The notes beneath the pieces are model-generated. The model had not been told where the DNA came from. It did not search any database and saw only the letters and a list, made by a program, of their open reading frames with translations. The position numbers and the translations under genes are program-made. From NCBI GenBank assembly GCA_900755035.1, contig CAAEEZ010000014.1, positions 1 through 64,000 on the forward strand: DNA of 64,000 nucleotides. Direction: 5' to 3'. The DNA is from Clostridia bacterium. Lineage in GTDB: Bacteria; Bacillota; Clostridia; Christensenellales; CAAEEZ01. Shown in pieces: positions 63,992 to 64,000 of this stretch (position 1 is its first letter; every line of letters begins with the position of its first letter).

Positions 63992-64000
63992 ATGCCAACA
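63992..64000 (+). CDS. rpsL: 30S ribosomal protein S12, first three codons only
   Basis: ATGCCAACA (Met-Pro-Thr) at the window edge, preceded by ACAGGAGGT at 6-7 nt. S12 normally begins MPT, and the gene follows the YbxF-like gene in Firmicutes. Only position and these nine bases support the call. Confidence 0.75.

Overview
The window looks like a chromosomal segment of an AT-rich Firmicute, most likely an uncultured, anaerobic, gut-type member of the Clostridia. The evidence is the gene families (flavodiiron protein plus rubrerythrin, DUF1858 redox protein, SpmA/SpmB, RqcP, fused IspDF, ComF, YbxF/L7Ae next to rpsL), strong AGGAGG ribosome binding sites, sigma-A type promoters with 16-18 nt spacers, and many U-tailed hairpin terminators. 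The exact lineage is inference. Native genes are unusually rich in CpG for such AT-rich DNA, and a few CpG-poor, AAT/GAT-rich patches stand out as probable foreign or recently exchanged DNA. No rRNA, tRNA, CRISPR array or insertion sequence was seen.

Layout. 0.1-2 kb: divergent oxygen-defence genes (flavodiiron protein, rubrerythrin). 2.2-4 kb: a two-gene ABC-2 exporter. 4.2-9.2 kb: a minus-strand folate operon (folC, folE, HD hydrolase, folP, fused folB-folK, then a P1 peptidase) headed by a tetrahydrofolate riboswitch whose alternative pairing with the folC Shine-Dalgarno can be read directly. 9.3-11.1 kb: a small accessory island with two hypothetical genes, a divergent RHH-WYL-like regulator with an inverted-repeat operator, and a 43-residue basic protein. 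11.2-18.7 kb: phosphoglycerate mutase, a PlsC-like acyltransferase with a zinc ribbon overlapping a DUF1680-like gene, a TetR-controlled membrane acyltransferase operon with a clear operator, and a DUF4380-like protein.

19-35.75 kb is occupied by one uninterrupted 16.8-kb gene for a 5,593-residue lipoprotein. It is built from about 15 diverged modules of roughly 300 residues, most carrying an Ala/Thr-rich 'ATA' linker, plus an inserted zinc ribbon, one compositionally foreign module and a distinct C-terminal tail. This is the most unusual object in the window and I know no function for it.

35.8-46.4 kb: AEC transporter, DUF1858 protein, spmAB, metG-tatD-radical SAM operon, rsmA, two uncharacterised proteins, and rqcP-ispDF. 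46.5-64 kb: information-processing genes, all on the plus strand: rpoB-rpoC-metK-recD2-comF, secA-prfB-tsaD (prfB with the classic programmed +1 frameshift), and the start of the str operon (L7Ae-like gene, structured leader, first three codons of rpsL). The usual rpoBC-ybxF-rpsL adjacency is split by six genes.
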